Positions 22,313 through 30,614 of a stretch of 31,313 nt of DNA are shown piece after piece. The DNA lies in assembly GCA_002316835.1 (NCBI GenBank), contig DCEG01000103.1, forward strand, positions 1 through 31,313. Reading direction: 5' to 3'. The DNA is from Bacteroidales bacterium UBA1035 (GTDB lineage: Bacteria; Bacteroidota; Bacteroidia; Bacteroidales; Dysgonomonadaceae). The notes beneath the pieces were generated by a model. It was not told where the DNA came from. It saw only the letters and a list, made by a program, of their open reading frames with translations, and searched no databases. How positions within the stretch are numbered: the first letter of the stretch is position 1; each line of letters opens with the position of its first letter. The translations under genes were made by a program, and so were the position numbers.

Positions 22313-22333
22313 GGGAGCCGAGGGCTGAGGCAG
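22313..22333 (-). repeat. Possible short heptamer array
   Basis: Three related 7-base units (GGGAGCC, GAGGGCT, GAGGCAG) lie between the fumarase terminator and the pan-coa promoter. It is the weakest member of the set. Confidence 0.3.
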
Positions 22334-22347
22334 CGATTATTTATAAA

Positions 22348-22375
22348 AAAGAGACGATGTGAAAATCGCCTCTTT
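22348..22375 (-). terminator. Terminator of the fumarase gene
   Basis: AAAGAG-A-CGAT pairs with ATCG-C-CTCTTT around a 6-base loop, with one A/C mismatch. On the minus strand a T6 run follows directly, about 60 bases past the fumarase stop. A T6 run on the other side means it may work both ways. Confidence 0.75.
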
Positions 22376-22434
22376 CAATTTTTTATAAAATATAATTCGT
22401 AAAATTAAAAACAGTTTTCTTAGTTACCTAAATT

Positions 22435-24075
22435 TTACCCAAACGCACAATTCGGTTGAGATACAATGTTAAAAAAATCGTTTCCTTTATCGTCCACCAG
22501 AATAAATGCGGGGAAATCTTCCACTTCAATTTTCCAGATGGCTTCCATTCCAAGTTCGGGATACTCTACGCATTCAAGACTTTTGATGCTGTTTTGTGCT
22601 AAAATAGCGGCCGGTCCGCCGATGCTTCCGAGATAAAATCCACCATACTTTTTGCAAGCATCGGTAACTTGTTGACTTCGATTGCCCTTGGCCAACATAA
22701 TCATGCTACCACCGTGCGATTGAAACAAGTCTACGTACGAGTCCATACGCCCTGCTGTGGTCGGCCCCATGGAACCCGATGCATAACCTTCCGGTGTCTT
22801 TGCCGGGCCGGCATAATAAATCGGATGGTCTTTAATGTATTGGGGAAGTCCTTCGCCACGATCGATACGTTCTTTGAGTTTTGCGTGAGCGATATCGCGC
22901 CCAACGATAATGGTTCCGTTGAGTGACAAGCGCGTGGAAACCGGATATTTTGATAACTCGGCCAGAATTTCAGACATCGGGCGATTGAGGTCGATTTTTA
23001 CGCCGCCGCCTTCGCCTGCTTCTCGCATCGATTCGGGAATTAAGCGGGTTGGGTTGTCCTCCATTTTCTCAATCCAGATGCCGTCTTTGTTTATTTTTGC
23101 CTTGATATTTCTATCTGCCGAGCAAGAAACACCCATTCCCACGGGGCACGAAGCTCCGTGACGAGGTAGCCGGATTACACGAATGTCGTGTGCAAAATAT
23201 TTTCCACCAAACTGAGCTCCTAACCCTAATTTTTCTGACGCTTTTTTAAGCTTCTCTTCCATCTCAATGTCGCGGAATGCGCGGCCAAACTCATTACCTT
23301 CCGTAGGAAGATTATCGTAATATTTGGTGGATGCTAATTTTACAGTTTTCAGGTTAGTTTCCGCCGAAGTGCCACCAATAACGAACGCCAAGTGATAGGG
23401 CGGGCAAGCGGCTGTCCCTAACGATTTCATTTTTTCGGTCAAATATTCCTCCAATTTGCCGGGTGTGAGTAGCGCTTTGGTTTCTTGATACAAGTAGGTT
23501 TTATTGGCCGATCCGCCACCCTTTGCAACACAGAGGAATTTGTATTCGTTTCCTTGTACGGCGTATAAGTCTATCTGGGCGGGTAAATTTGTACCTGTGT
23601 TCACTTCGTCGTACATGTTGAGCGGTGCGTTTTGCGAGTAGCGAAGATTTTCGTTCACAAACGTGTTATAAACACCACGTGAGAGTGCTTCTTCATCGTT
23701 CCCGTTTGTCCACACCTGTTGTCCTTTTTTGCCCATGATAATGGCCGTTCCCGTATCCTGACAGAAAGGGAGTACCCCTTTTGCCGATATTTCGGAATTG
23801 CGCAGAAACGTAAGCGCCACGTATTTATCGTTGTCACTTGCTTCGGGGTCGGTTAAAATTTTCGCTACTTGCTCCTGATGTTCGGGGCGAAGCAGGAATT
23901 CTACATCGCGAAAAGCGTGTTGCGCAAGTAGAGCAAGTGCTTCGGGTGCAACTTTCAGGATTTCTTTTCCTTCAAATTCTGAAACCGAAACGTGGTCCTT
24001 AGTCAGTAAATAGTATTCCGTTTTGTCTTCCGACATCGGAAAAGGTTCTTGATAATGAAATGGTTTTGTTGCCAT
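22435..24075 (-). CDS. Class I fumarate hydratase ([4Fe-4S], FumA/B type)
   Basis: The enzyme interconverts fumarate and malate and in anaerobic Bacteroidetes works mostly toward fumarate for succinate formation. The 546-residue protein has both halves of the FumA/B type in one chain. Likely iron-sulfur ligands are Cys105 (FCQDTGTA), Cys224 (ACPPYHLAF) and Cys318 (VGMGVSCSADR). The C-terminal half has GRDIAHAKLKERID, YYAGPAKTPEGYASGSMGPTTAGRMDSYVD and GNRSQQVTDACKKYGG. I start at ATG 24075. A TTG at 24114 would add 13 residues but lies inside the -7 box. It is a single gene between a promoter and a terminator. The cluster should be oxygen-sensitive, which fits an anaerobe and the feo genes next door. 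Confidence 0.95.
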   Translation of the reverse strand: MATKPFHYQEPFPMSEDKTEYYLLTKDHVSVSEFEGKEILKVAPEALALLAQHAFRDVEFLLRPEHQEQVAKILTDPEASDNDKYVALTFLRNSEISAKGVLPFCQDTGTAIIMGKKGQQVWTNGNDEEALSRGVYNTFVNENLRYSQNAPLNMYDEVNTGTNLPAQIDLYAVQGNEYKFLCVAKGGGSANKTYLYQETKALLTPGKLEEYLTEKMKSLGTAACPPYHLAFVIGGTSAETNLKTVKLASTKYYDNLPTEGNEFGRAFRDIEMEEKLKKASEKLGLGAQFGGKYFAHDIRVIRLPRHGASCPVGMGVSCSADRNIKAKINKDGIWIEKMEDNPTRLIPESMREAGEGGGVKIDLNRPMSEILAELSKYPVSTRLSLNGTIIVGRDIAHAKLKERIDRGEGLPQYIKDHPIYYAGPAKTPEGYASGSMGPTTAGRMDSYVDLFQSHGGSMIMLAKGNRSQQVTDACKKYGGFYLGSIGGPAAILAQNSIKSLECVEYPELGMEAIWKIEVEDFPAFILVDDKGNDFFNIVSQPNCAFG

Positions 24076-24111
24076 ATAATGATGTTTTGTGATTATTTTT
24101 TCGAATGGATA

Positions 24112-24119
24112 CAAAATTA
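24112..24119 (-). promoter_or_regulatory. -7 box of the fumarase gene
   Basis: The minus strand reads TAATTTTG (TAnnTTTG), 36 bases upstream of the ATG at 24075. The divergent feoB shows only TTCCTTTG at 24246-24253 (one mismatch) on its side of the 204-base gap. Confidence 0.5.
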
Positions 24120-24279
24120 CAAAGAAAAAGTGAATTAATAGCGGATAGCCATATAAACAACTCTGAGGGAACTTAACGGCGCACTCTATTTATACCCATT
24201 ATAAATAATATACCTTAAAATCTGGTTTATTAACCAAAAAATATGTTCCTTTGCATCCGGAAATGGGATTGTGCTATTT

Positions 24280-26760
24280 ATGCGACTTTCAGAACTACAA
24301 ACAGGCGACAAAGCATTCATCGTAAAAGTAAACGGATCGGGAGCATTTCGGAAACGAATTCTTGAAATGGGATTCGTGCGTGGTCAGGAAGTGAAGTCTA
24401 TATTGAATGCCCCGCTAAAAGATCCTATCAAGTACGGAATTATGGAGTATGAGGTATCGTTGCGCCGAAGTGAAGCGGTGATGATAGAAATCTCGAAACT
24501 GAAGGAGGATGTAGATTACAGTTCGGCGAACAATGACTTCAGCGATATTGATGATGAGAATGCCGATACAGATGTAGTTGAGGAGTCAATATATGGCGAA
24601 AGTTTTCATAAAAACGGTAATACAAAAGTCATTCGTGTAGCGCTGGTGGGAAATCCCAATGCCGGAAAAACTTCGATTTTTAACCTTGCATCCGGAGCAC
24701 ACGAACACGTTGGGAATTACAGCGGTGTTACCATCGACGCAAAAGAAGCAACGCTGAGACACAAAGGTTATAAATTTATATTAACCGATCTTCCCGGCAC
24801 TTACTCCTTATCGGCTTATTCCCCCGAAGAATTGTATGTGAGAAAATATATTTTCGAGGAAAAACCCGATGTTATCGTCAACGTGGTGGCGGCATCAGCA
24901 TTAGAACGAAATCTGTATCTGACTACAGAACTCATTGAACTGGAAAAACCGATGGTGGTAGCGCTTAATATGTATGATGAACTCGAGAAAAGCGGGCGTA
25001 ATTTCAATCACCGGATGCTTTCCGAAATGTTTAACGTGCCGATTGTCCCTACAGTTGGGAAGAAAGGATTTGGTATTCCCGAATTGCTTGAAAATGTAAT
25101 TGAGATTCATGAATCGGAGAATAAATCACACAACGTTAATGTTCCTTACGGGCGCGTATTGGAAAAATCTATTGGTATTATGTGTCGTGACCTGTCGTCC
25201 AATGGCTTTTCTGAATTAAATATGCCGAAACGATATATCGGTATTAAGTTATTGGAAGGCGACAAAGAAGTGGAAGGTGCGATCGCTAAACACAATAAAG
25301 GCAAGGATCTCTTGGCTCGCAGGAACAAAGAACGCGATTACATAGAGAAATTATTGAAAGAAGACCCAGAATCGGCTTTTACCAACGCCCGATACGGATT
25401 TATTGCCGGTGCGCTGAAAGAAACACTTAGCGAAAAGATCAAATTCGAAGATAAAACTACTGCCCTCGATTCCATTCTGACAAATAAATACCTGGGACTT
25501 CCGCTTTTCTTTATTTTCCTTTGGATCATGTTCGAAGCCACATTCCGGCTCGGCGCATACCCGATGGAATGGATTGAGTGGATTGTTGCCGGAGTTGGGA
25601 ATTTAATCCGAGGAAATATGGCCGAAGGCCCGCTCAAAGACTTGCTGGTGGATGGAGTTATTGGAGGAGTAGGAGGAGTAATAGTCTTTTTGCCCAATAT
25701 TGTGATTCTGTACGCGTTTATAGCGTTTATGGAAGACTCGGGCTATATGGCACGGGCGGCGTTTATTATGGATAAACTGATGCACAATATCGGACTTCAC
25801 GGAAAATCGTTTATCCCGCTTATCATGGGATTCGGTTGTAACGTTCCTGCCGTAATGTCCACCCGAACCATCGAAAGCCGCAGTAGCCGCATGATTACGA
25901 TGCTCATTGTGCCTTTTATGTCGTGCAGCGCCAGACTTCCGGTTTATATTTTGTTTGTCAGCGCTTTTTTCCCCAGAAACGGCAGTTTCGTTATGCTTGG
26001 ATTGTACGGTGTGGGAATTTTGGTAGCTATTCTGACGGCTATAATGCTCCGAAAAAAATTCTTCTCAGAAGAAGACACTCCGTTTGTGATGGAGCTGCCG
26101 CCATACCGGATGCCTACGTTTAAATCTGTGATTATCCACATGTGGGAGCGAGCCAAACAATATCTATTGAAAATGGGTGGTCCTATTCTGATCGCATCTA
26201 TTATTATCTGGTTTCTGGGATACTTTCCGCAAAATAAAGAGAGCGATGCTGCATTTGATTCGCAAATAGCGCAAATAGAGACTCTGCAAATAGGTAGTGA
26301 AAAGAAAGCTGAAATGATTTCAGATGTAGAGCACGCAAGAAATACCGAACATCAGGTAAATTCGTATATCGGAAAAATCGGCCACTTTATGGAACCTGCC
26401 ATGCGTCCGTTGGGATTCGATTGGAAAATATCAGTAAGTTTATTGTCGGGAATGGCGGCAAAAGAGATAGTAATCAGTACTATGGGTGTGCTTTATACCG
26501 GTGATAGTGAGGATCAACAGTCGCTTCAAACTCGGTTACTATCTGAAACACATGCTGATGGCTCACCTGTATTCACTCCGCTTGTTGTTATTGGATTCTT
26601 ACTGTTTATTCTTATTTATTTCCCTTGTATTGCCACTATTGCAGCCATTAAAGAAGAGTCGCATTCGTGGAGATGGGCTCTTTTTAGCGTGGTTTATTCT
26701 ACCGGGCTGGCCTGGTTTATTGCGTTTCTGGTTTATCAAATCGGAAGTTTTGTTTCGTAA
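24280..26760 (+). CDS. feoB: FeoA-FeoB fusion, ferrous iron transporter
   Basis: The 826-residue protein imports Fe(II) across the inner membrane. Residues 1-75 form a FeoA (SH3-like) domain: MRLSELQTGDKAFI, RKRILEMGFVRGQEV. A linker of about 35 acidic residues (about 78-113) leads to the FeoB G domain: G1 GNPNAGKTS (124-132), G3 DLPG (170-173), G4 NMYD (230-233). The membrane domain has the two gate/core motifs with conserved Cys (GFGCNVPAVMSTRTIESRSSR and MSCSARLPVYILF). The fusion is common in Bacteroidetes, including Porphyromonas. I use ATG 24280, since the GTG nine bases upstream adds only three residues. It heads a three-gene operon. Fur control is likely from the family, but I found no clear Fur box. 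Confidence 0.95.
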   Translation: MRLSELQTGDKAFIVKVNGSGAFRKRILEMGFVRGQEVKSILNAPLKDPIKYGIMEYEVSLRRSEAVMIEISKLKEDVDYSSANNDFSDIDDENADTDVVEESIYGESFHKNGNTKVIRVALVGNPNAGKTSIFNLASGAHEHVGNYSGVTIDAKEATLRHKGYKFILTDLPGTYSLSAYSPEELYVRKYIFEEKPDVIVNVVAASALERNLYLTTELIELEKPMVVALNMYDELEKSGRNFNHRMLSEMFNVPIVPTVGKKGFGIPELLENVIEIHESENKSHNVNVPYGRVLEKSIGIMCRDLSSNGFSELNMPKRYIGIKLLEGDKEVEGAIAKHNKGKDLLARRNKERDYIEKLLKEDPESAFTNARYGFIAGALKETLSEKIKFEDKTTALDSILTNKYLGLPLFFIFLWIMFEATFRLGAYPMEWIEWIVAGVGNLIRGNMAEGPLKDLLVDGVIGGVGGVIVFLPNIVILYAFIAFMEDSGYMARAAFIMDKLMHNIGLHGKSFIPLIMGFGCNVPAVMSTRTIESRSSRMITMLIVPFMSCSARLPVYILFVSAFFPRNGSFVMLGLYGVGILVAILTAIMLRKKFFSEEDTPFVMELPPYRMPTFKSVIIHMWERAKQYLLKMGGPILIASIIIWFLGYFPQNKESDAAFDSQIAQIETLQIGSEKKAEMISDVEHARNTEHQVNSYIGKIGHFMEPAMRPLGFDWKISVSLLSGMAAKEIVISTMGVLYTGDSEDQQSLQTRLLSETHADGSPVFTPLVVIGFLLFILIYFPCIATIAAIKEESHSWRWALFSVVYSTGLAWFIAFLVYQIGSFVS

Positions 26761-26790
26761 ACATTTTGAATATCGGTTTGTTATAAAATT

Positions 26791-26952
26791 ATGAGTTTAC
26801 AGTTATTTATAGTTATCATCATCGGCATTATTGTCTCCATCATAGTGATTCGTGGAATTTATCGTTTCTTTTTCGTGAAAAAGGAATCGGGATTCTGCGG
26901 TAGTTGCAATGCGTGTGAGTTTAATCCCTTAAATATGCAGAAAACTAAATGA
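26791..26952 (+). CDS. FeoB-associated Cys-rich membrane protein (53 aa)
   Basis: This short gene starts 30 bases after feoB and gives 53 residues: one membrane helix (LQLFIVIIIGIIVSIIVIRGIYRFFF, given here by its position 4-28) and a cytoplasm-side tail with FCGSCNACEFNP. The cysteines at 36, 39 and 42 (C-x2-C-x2-C) are the signature of the small FeoB-associated family. Its role is unproven; metal binding or a FeoC-like part in Fe(II) uptake is the usual suggestion. The TGA overlaps the ATG of the next gene (ATGA), so translation is coupled. It is too short for common gene callers. Confidence 0.88.
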   Translation: MSLQLFIVIIIGIIVSIIVIRGIYRFFFVKKESGFCGSCNACEFNPLNMQKTK

Positions 26953-27407
26953 AGAGAATACTTCTTCTACTTATCGGAATTGTTTTCAGTTTTGGAATTT
27001 CGGCACAAGAAACCAATCTCAATTTCAATGAAAAATTAGCTTTAGAGTTAGGCGCAGATGATTACGGAATGAAAAGCTACGTGCTGGTTCTTTTAAAAAC
27101 CGGCAAAAACAGATCGAAAGATCAGAATCTGATCAATGAATCCTTTGCCGGTCATTTTTCCAATATGAACGAACTGTCAAAACAGGGGAAATTAGTTGTT
27201 GCAGGTCCTATGGGAAAAAACCTGAAAAACTATAGGGGGATTTTTATTTTTAATGTAACCACTTTTGAAGAGGCAACTGAATGCTTGAAAGGCGATTTAG
27301 CTATTCAGAATGATTTCCTTCAAGCCGAATTGTATCAGTGGTATGGCTCCGCCGCGCTTCCCGTTTATCTGGAAGCGGAAGATAAAATCTGGAAGAAAAA
27401 GTATTGA
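26949..27407 (+). CDS. Exported YCII-domain protein
   Basis: The 152-residue protein has a clean signal peptide (MKRILLLLIGIVFSFGISAQ) and then a YCII-like ferredoxin-fold domain: YVLVLLKTGKN, HFSNMNELSKQGKLVVAGPMG, YRGIFIFNVTTFEEATECLKGD and AELYQWYGSAALP. YCII proteins normally are small cytoplasmic proteins with a His-Asp pair and uncertain enzymatic roles; His69 and Asp115 (estimates) are in the usual places. Export is unusual but known in Bacteroidetes. Coupling to the feo genes by a four-base overlap suggests co-expression with iron uptake, though no functional link is known. The stop is six bases from the convergent acyl-CoA synthetase gene. Confidence 0.8.
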   Translation: MKRILLLLIGIVFSFGISAQETNLNFNEKLALELGADDYGMKSYVLVLLKTGKNRSKDQNLINESFAGHFSNMNELSKQGKLVVAGPMGKNLKNYRGIFIFNVTTFEEATECLKGDLAIQNDFLQAELYQWYGSAALPVYLEAEDKIWKKKY

Positions 27408-27413
27408 TAAAGT

Positions 27414-29297
27414 CTATTTTAGCAGATTAACCAATACTTCCAAATTGCTTGGCGAAGTCGCTTTTTTCCCTTCAGGAGTATATAACTCTTCAATACGCGA
27501 AGCATAAGCCGAATAAACCTTGTGTTTTACAATCTTCATCGTAGAGTTTACTAACCCATTCTTTTCGGAAAAAGGCTCTTCGATAATGGCAAAACCGGAA
27601 GGAATCCACCTGTAAGGGAACATTCCGTCGTATTTGCCGCCTTTCAAATATTCCGCAATTTCTTTTTCGATAAGCTGAGCGGCTTCGGTTGGATTGGATG
27701 TATGTTTTTTTAATTCAACCGGATTAACCACGATAAGCGCCGTTGTATAAGGCCGTTGATTGTTGTACAACACAATCTGATCGATAAACGGTGATTTGGC
27801 CATAATAGATTCCTCAATCCCTTCGGGAGAGAATTTTTCGCCGTCATCGCTTATCAGCAACGATTTAGTCCGGCCAAGCACATATAGATATCCGTCACTG
27901 TCGATATATCCCATATCACCCGTTCTGAGCCATCCGTCCACGATGGTTTCGGCAGTAGCTTCCGGATTTTTCCAGTAACCTTTCATCACGTTTCCACCGC
28001 GAATAATTATCTCTCCTTTTTCACCCGAGGGGACTTCTTTCAGATTGTCATCCACGATTTTTATGTCCATATGAGGAACCGGTTTTCCCGATGAACCAAG
28101 CTTATGTGCGTGTGGACTGTTAGCCGAAATAATCGGCGTAGCTTCCGATAAGCCGTAGCCCTGATACATCGGAATGCCGATGGCATAAAAGAATCGCTGC
28201 AACTCAATATCGAGCAAAGCGCCGCCACCGATAAAGAATTCCATATTGCTGGCAAACGATTCGCGAATTTTGGAGAAGATGATTTTATCGTAAAATGCTA
28301 ACAACGGTCTAACCCAGATACATTTGGATCCTTTGTTAAAACCTTCCTTGTTGTATGCGTACGCAGTTTTAAGTGCTTTTTTGAATAAAGTATTGGTGAA
28401 TTTCCCTTTCTTTTCGATTCCGGCTTCTATGTTTTTTCTGAAGTTGGAGGCCAGGGCAGGAACACTCATCAGTAAATGCGGATTAATTGCTTTCAAGCTC
28501 TTGGGAACATTCCGAAGAACTTCCATCGGTGATTTCCCCATAGCCACCGATGCCAATGAAGCACCACATTTCATAAACGAATAAATTCCGGCAGTATGTC
28601 CGAAAGAATGATCCCACGGTAGAATAAGCAGTTGCCTGAAATGCGAAGGTATTCCGTCTAAATGCTCCACTGCCTGCTCCGAGTTGCACACATAATTACC
28701 GTGCGACAGCATAATCCCTTTCGGATTGGCTGTTGTCCCCGAAGTGTAAGATATGTTGGCTAATGAATCGGGAGTTACGTTATTCATCCGCTCCTCTAGC
28801 GCCGATGGATTTTCGGACATTAACTTTTTGCCATTTTCAATTATAGAATCGAACGATAGTTCATTTTCCTGCAACTTTTCCTCCGGATCAAGCAAAATAT
28901 AGTGTTTCACGGTAGTAAAGGCACCTTTCATCGGACGGATTTTCGCAATTTGCTGATCCGATGCCATTATAGCACAACATTCAGAATGATTCACACGAAA
29001 ACTGATATCTTGCTCCGTTTCCAGTTTTACCGAAAGCGGAACGCAAATGGCTCCCGAATGTAACACGCCCAACTCGCTAATAACCCAGTTGTTTTTTCCT
29101 TCGGAAATAAGTGCGACGCGATCGCCTGCCTGAATTCCCAACGCTATTAGTCCGGCGGCAAACAGCCTGGCTTTCTCCTGAACTTCTTTGTATGATAATG
29201 AAGTATAATCCGTCCCTGTTCTTGCTTCGTAAAGAAATGGACATTCACTGTATTTTTCTACAGCTTCGTTTAAAAAGGATATAATTGTTTTGCTCAT
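27414..29297 (-). CDS. Long-chain acyl-CoA synthetase (AMP-binding, ANL superfamily)
   Basis: The enzyme activates a carboxylic acid to its acyl-AMP and then acyl-CoA. The 627-residue protein shows the P-loop YTSGTTANPKG (184-194), the A5 motif YGLSEATPI, the A7 motif RTGDMGYIDSDGYLYVLGR, the hinge SLLISDDGEKFSPEGIE, and an insert of about 80 residues between P-loop and A5, as in long-chain FadD-like proteins. I start at ATG 29297 (MSKTIISFLNEAV). A TTG nine codons upstream lies inside the -7 box. In Bacteroidetes it probably activates exogenous or recycled fatty acids for membrane lipid synthesis; the chain length cannot be told. It is a single gene. Confidence 0.9.
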   Translation of the reverse strand: MSKTIISFLNEAVEKYSECPFLYEARTGTDYTSLSYKEVQEKARLFAAGLIALGIQAGDRVALISEGKNNWVISELGVLHSGAICVPLSVKLETEQDISFRVNHSECCAIMASDQQIAKIRPMKGAFTTVKHYILLDPEEKLQENELSFDSIIENGKKLMSENPSALEERMNNVTPDSLANISYTSGTTANPKGIMLSHGNYVCNSEQAVEHLDGIPSHFRQLLILPWDHSFGHTAGIYSFMKCGASLASVAMGKSPMEVLRNVPKSLKAINPHLLMSVPALASNFRKNIEAGIEKKGKFTNTLFKKALKTAYAYNKEGFNKGSKCIWVRPLLAFYDKIIFSKIRESFASNMEFFIGGGALLDIELQRFFYAIGIPMYQGYGLSEATPIISANSPHAHKLGSSGKPVPHMDIKIVDDNLKEVPSGEKGEIIIRGGNVMKGYWKNPEATAETIVDGWLRTGDMGYIDSDGYLYVLGRTKSLLISDDGEKFSPEGIEESIMAKSPFIDQIVLYNNQRPYTTALIVVNPVELKKHTSNPTEAAQLIEKEIAEYLKGGKYDGMFPYRWIPSGFAIIEEPFSEKNGLVNSTMKIVKHKVYSAYASRIEELYTPEGKKATSPSNLEVLVNLLK

Positions 29298-29321
29298 CGA
29301 TATAGGATTTAGTTGTTTCAG

Positions 29322-29329
29322 CAAATTTA
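29322..29329 (-). promoter_or_regulatory. -7 box of the acyl-CoA synthetase gene
   Basis: The minus strand reads TAAATTTG (TAnnTTTG), 24 bases upstream of the ATG at 29297. No clear -33 element. Confidence 0.5.
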
Positions 29330-29368
29330 GTGTTTTTTATTTAACATTTCGGGTTTTGAATAATAAAA

Positions 29369-29398
29369 AACAGTGACTGCTTGGAAGTAGTCACTGTT
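29369..29398 (-). terminator. Terminator of the isomerase-dehydrogenase operon
   Basis: A perfect 10-base inverted repeat (AACAGTGACT / AGTCACTGTT) around a 10-base loop. On the minus strand it runs into TTTTTTATTATT. It sits 29 bases past the stop of the Gfo/Idh/MocA gene. Confidence 0.8.
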
Positions 29399-29427
29399 CA
29401 AATATTTATACTTACAATTTTTAATCT

Positions 29428-30597
29428 TTATTCTATCCACTTCAACCATTTGGTTCCGTTGCTCCAGCCCGATTCCACAATTGTTTCGATAAACTGCATA
29501 CCGCGGACGCCATCGTAAACATTCGGAAAATCCAGCATATCGGCCGATGGTTCTTCGCCATTCATTTTAGCCATCACTGTGAGCGTGAAATTGCGATAAA
29601 TATTGGCAAAAGCTTCGATAAAACCTTCGGGATGCCCTCCCGGAGTGCGTATGTTCCATTGAGCGCTTTTACCCAGATACGGGTGGTTCCCGCCGATATG
29701 TATTACCTCTTCCGGTTGGTTCCCTTTTTTTAGGAAAAGCTGATTGGGATGTTCCTGAACCCATTTCAATCCTCCTTTTTCACCATATACCCGAATATTT
29801 ATATTGTTAGCTTCGCCTACAGCCACCTGACTTGCGGAAAGTAATGCCCTTACTCCCTGTTCCATCCGCATCATAGCTGCTCCGTCGTCATCGATCGGAC
29901 GGCCGGGGACAAAAGTATTTAGTTCGGCGCAGAGTTCTTCCACTTTTAATCCGGTCACGTACTCACACAAGTGCCAGGCGTGCGTTCCGATATCGCCCAT
30001 GCAGCCGGCCTTCCCCGAAAACTTTGGATCAGTACGCCATCCGGCATTATTCCCGTCCTGTAACTCAATGCGTTCTGCCAGCCAACCCTGCGGATATTCC
30101 ACGTAAACGCGGCGCAGTTTTCCCAACTCTCCCGCGGCAATTCTAGTCTTCATCTCTTTTACCGCGGGATATCCGGAATAAACGTGTGTTAAAGCCAGTA
30201 CCAGACCGGTTTCTTTCACTTTTTCCTGAAGCGCTTTGGCTTCTTCCAGCGAGAATGTCATGGGCTTATCCAGTACGACGTGGATTCCTCTGTCGAGAGC
30301 CATCATCGCCGGCTCGAAATGATATTTGTTGGGCGTTACGATCACCACGAAATCCATTCTTTCCTCTTCGGACAGATTCATTTCCTTTTCGAACATTTCC
30401 TGATAAGTGCTGTAGATGCGGTTCTCCGGCACGAAATAAAAGCGGCCGGATTCTTTCGACACTTCAGGATTCGAGCTAAAACATCCGCAAACCAGTTCCA
30501 CCATGTTCTCCATCAATGCTGCGCGCAGGTGAATAGCCCCGATGAAGCCGGTAATACCACCGCCGACCATTCCCATTTTTAATCGTCTTTTTTCCAT
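29428..30597 (-). CDS. Gfo/Idh/MocA family oxidoreductase
   Basis: The 389-residue protein has the NAD(P)-binding loop GMVGGGITGFIG, the family's EKP motif as DKP (HVVLDKPMTFS) and the catalytic-region motif MGDIGTHAWHLCEYV with the conserved Asp and His. Members oxidise or reduce sugars, inositols and their derivatives in the cytoplasm. It follows a sugar isomerase/epimerase of the AP-endonuclease-2 TIM-barrel family after 17 bases, a pairing frequent in Bacteroidetes sugar-oxidation loci. The substrate cannot be read. The terminator just past its stop marks the end of the operon. Codon use is more GC-rich here than in the glycan genes at 3.9-7.2 kb. Confidence 0.9.
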   Translation of the reverse strand: MEKRRLKMGMVGGGITGFIGAIHLRAALMENMVELVCGCFSSNPEVSKESGRFYFVPENRIYSTYQEMFEKEMNLSEEERMDFVVIVTPNKYHFEPAMMALDRGIHVVLDKPMTFSLEEAKALQEKVKETGLVLALTHVYSGYPAVKEMKTRIAAGELGKLRRVYVEYPQGWLAERIELQDGNNAGWRTDPKFSGKAGCMGDIGTHAWHLCEYVTGLKVEELCAELNTFVPGRPIDDDGAAMMRMEQGVRALLSASQVAVGEANNINIRVYGEKGGLKWVQEHPNQLFLKKGNQPEEVIHIGGNHPYLGKSAQWNIRTPGGHPEGFIEAFANIYRNFTLTVMAKMNGEEPSADMLDFPNVYDGVRGMQFIETIVESGWSNGTKWLKWIE

Positions 30598-30614
30598 TAC
30601 ACTATATTTTTTGA

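Noticed and set aside
7217..22333. Heptamer arrays as CRISPR arrays
   Set aside because: Units are 7 bases, adjacent, without spacers, and no cas genes are present.
24271..24510. A separate feoA gene
   Set aside because: The FeoA domain runs in frame without a stop into the FeoB G domain, so it is a fusion.
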